DNA from: Candidatus Hydrogenedentota bacterium
GTDB taxonomy: Bacteria > Hydrogenedentota > Hydrogenedentia > Hydrogenedentales > SLHB01
Assembly (NCBI GenBank): GCA_026387845.1
Contig: JAPLKX010000007.1
Coordinates: 1 to 5,180 of the forward strand
Length of the DNA: 5,180 nucleotides
Direction of reading: 5' to 3'
Shown here piece by piece: positions 4,422-5,180 of this stretch (positions within the stretch are counted from its first letter, which is position 1; every line of letters begins with the position of its first letter). Under the pieces are notes generated by a model. That model did no database searches and was not told the origin of the DNA. It saw nothing but the letters and a program-made list of their open reading frames with translations. A program made the position numbers and the translations under genes.

Positions 4422-5180
4422 TAGTAGGCCTGTGCCGCGATGACTCTGCGGCTGCTGGGTGCGCCGCAAACCATGCATTTGCCTGGCTCGTCCGGCGCCT
4501 CGAACGGGATGCACCGGATCGTTGACTTTGTCTCTTCCTGGATCTGCTTTTCGCAGGCCGCCGCACCGCACCAATGTATGCGGTAGAAGCCGCCCGCCTC
4601 GACGTTCGCCTTGTAGTCCTCGTAACTGTCGCAGTCGCGGGTTCGCTCGACCAGCCGTTGCCGCGCCTTGTCGTACAGGTTCCGCTGGATGTCGTTGAGC
4701 ATCGCATCGAGCTTCTCGCGCAATCCGTCCATCGGCATGGGGGTTTTCTCGCCGGTGTCCCGCCGCACCACGACAACCTGGTTGGCCTGGCAATCCCGCG
4801 GGCCGATCTCGATCCGGATCGGCACGCCCCGCAGTTCCCATTCGGCGAATTTGTAGCCGGGCTTGTACTGGTCCCTGTCGTCGATTTTGTAGAACAGCAT
4901 GTCCCAATCTTTCGTCAATTCGCGCGCCTTCCCCAGCACCATCGCCATCTCCTCGTCGCTCCGCCAGATCGGCACAAACACCACGGGCAGCGGTGCCAAT
5001 TTCGGCGGTATGACAAGCCCGTTGTCGTCGCCGTGCGTCATGATCATCCCGCCGATCAGACGCGTCGACACGCCCCAGCTCGTCGCGTACACGTACTGGA
5101 GTTGCTTGTTCGCGTCCTGGTACTGGACGTCGAACGCCTTGGCGAAATTCTGCCCGAGATGGTGCGACGTCCCCGCCTGC
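4421..5180 (-). CDS. proS: prolyl-tRNA synthetase, archaeal/eukaryotic-like type (3' half, partial)
   Basis: ProRS charges tRNA-Pro with proline in the cytoplasm. About 252 C-terminal residues are visible, roughly half of a protein of about 480. The start lies beyond the right edge, and the GTG at 5092 is internal. The first visible residues, AGTSHHLGQNFAKAF, belong to the class II catalytic core, followed by STRLIGGMIMTHGDDNGL (motif 3) and PPKLAP. The anticodon-binding domain follows, with KFAEWELRGVPIRIEIGPRD as a highly typical stretch. The C-terminal domain has WCGAAAC and CMVC, a C-x4-C ... C-x2-C set that binds zinc in characterised members, and the chain ends in Tyr, also typical. It lacks the long insertion of the usual bacterial ProRS because it belongs to the other type. 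The TAA stop is at 4423-4421, next to a terminator-like palindrome. Confidence 0.96.
   Translation of the reverse strand, partial: QAGTSHHLGQNFAKAFDVQYQDANKQLQYVYATSWGVSTRLIGGMIMTHGDDNGLVIPPKLAPLPVVFVPIWRSDEEMAMVLGKARELTKDWDMLFYKIDDRDQYKPGYKFAEWELRGVPIRIEIGPRDCQANQVVVVRRDTGEKTPMPMDGLREKLDAMLNDIQRNLYDKARQRLVERTRDCDSYEDYKANVEAGGFYRIHWCGAAACEKQIQEETKSTIRCIPFEAPDEPGKCMVCGAPSSRRVIAAQAY

Noticed and set aside
3978..4907. Minus-strand 309-residue reading frame
   Set aside because: It overlaps proS in another frame, the spacer palindrome and the antisense of the TPR gene; it has no family signal.

Overview
The window is a GC-rich bacterial chromosome segment with five protein genes and no RNA gene, transposase, CRISPR array or phage gene that I can see. 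Left to right it holds murB (+, peptidoglycan precursor synthesis), pyrF (-, UMP synthesis), pilT (+, type IV pilus retraction ATPase), a small membrane-anchored TPR protein overlapping pilT by 4 bases (+), and the 3' half of proS (-, prolyl-tRNA synthetase) running off the right edge. murB shows a peptidoglycan-making bacterium and pilT suggests twitching or retractile pili. The ProRS is the archaeal/eukaryotic-like type with a C-terminal four-cysteine zinc domain, which occurs in several bacterial phyla. Housekeeping genes dispersed as single units between repeat-rich spacers remind me of large genomes of planctomycete-like or candidate phyla such as Hydrogenedentes. That placement is an impression only; no marker in the window fixes the phylum.

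Layout: 1-234 is a degenerating 80-bp tandem repeat ending in a 9-bp repeat, followed by a short murB leader with a possible extended -10. murB (310-1179) converges on pyrF (1464-2261). Their spacer has a 51-bp duplicated hairpin cassette and a third, inverted relative that may serve as the murB terminator. pyrF and pilT (2633-3682) diverge from a 371-bp spacer holding a likely pyrF promoter, 9-bp repeats, a GC hairpin, six phased heptamers and a possible pilT promoter. pilT and the TPR gene (3679-4206) form a translationally coupled pair. That pair converges on proS (4421 to beyond 5180) across a 214-bp spacer with three copies of a 17-bp motif, two of which form the arms of a nested near-palindrome that looks like a bidirectional terminator.

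Apart from pilT and the TPR gene, the genes do not form one pathway. The only functional link the sequence supports is between those two: the TPR protein is a candidate inner-membrane accessory of the type IV pilus or a related system. The most unusual content is non-coding. Each of the four intergenic regions carries its own repeat family, several built on 7- or 9-bp periods, and most of the long overlapping reading frames there are translations of repeats. I found no convincing new multi-gene system. The best leads are the pilT-coupled TPR protein and the repeat families.
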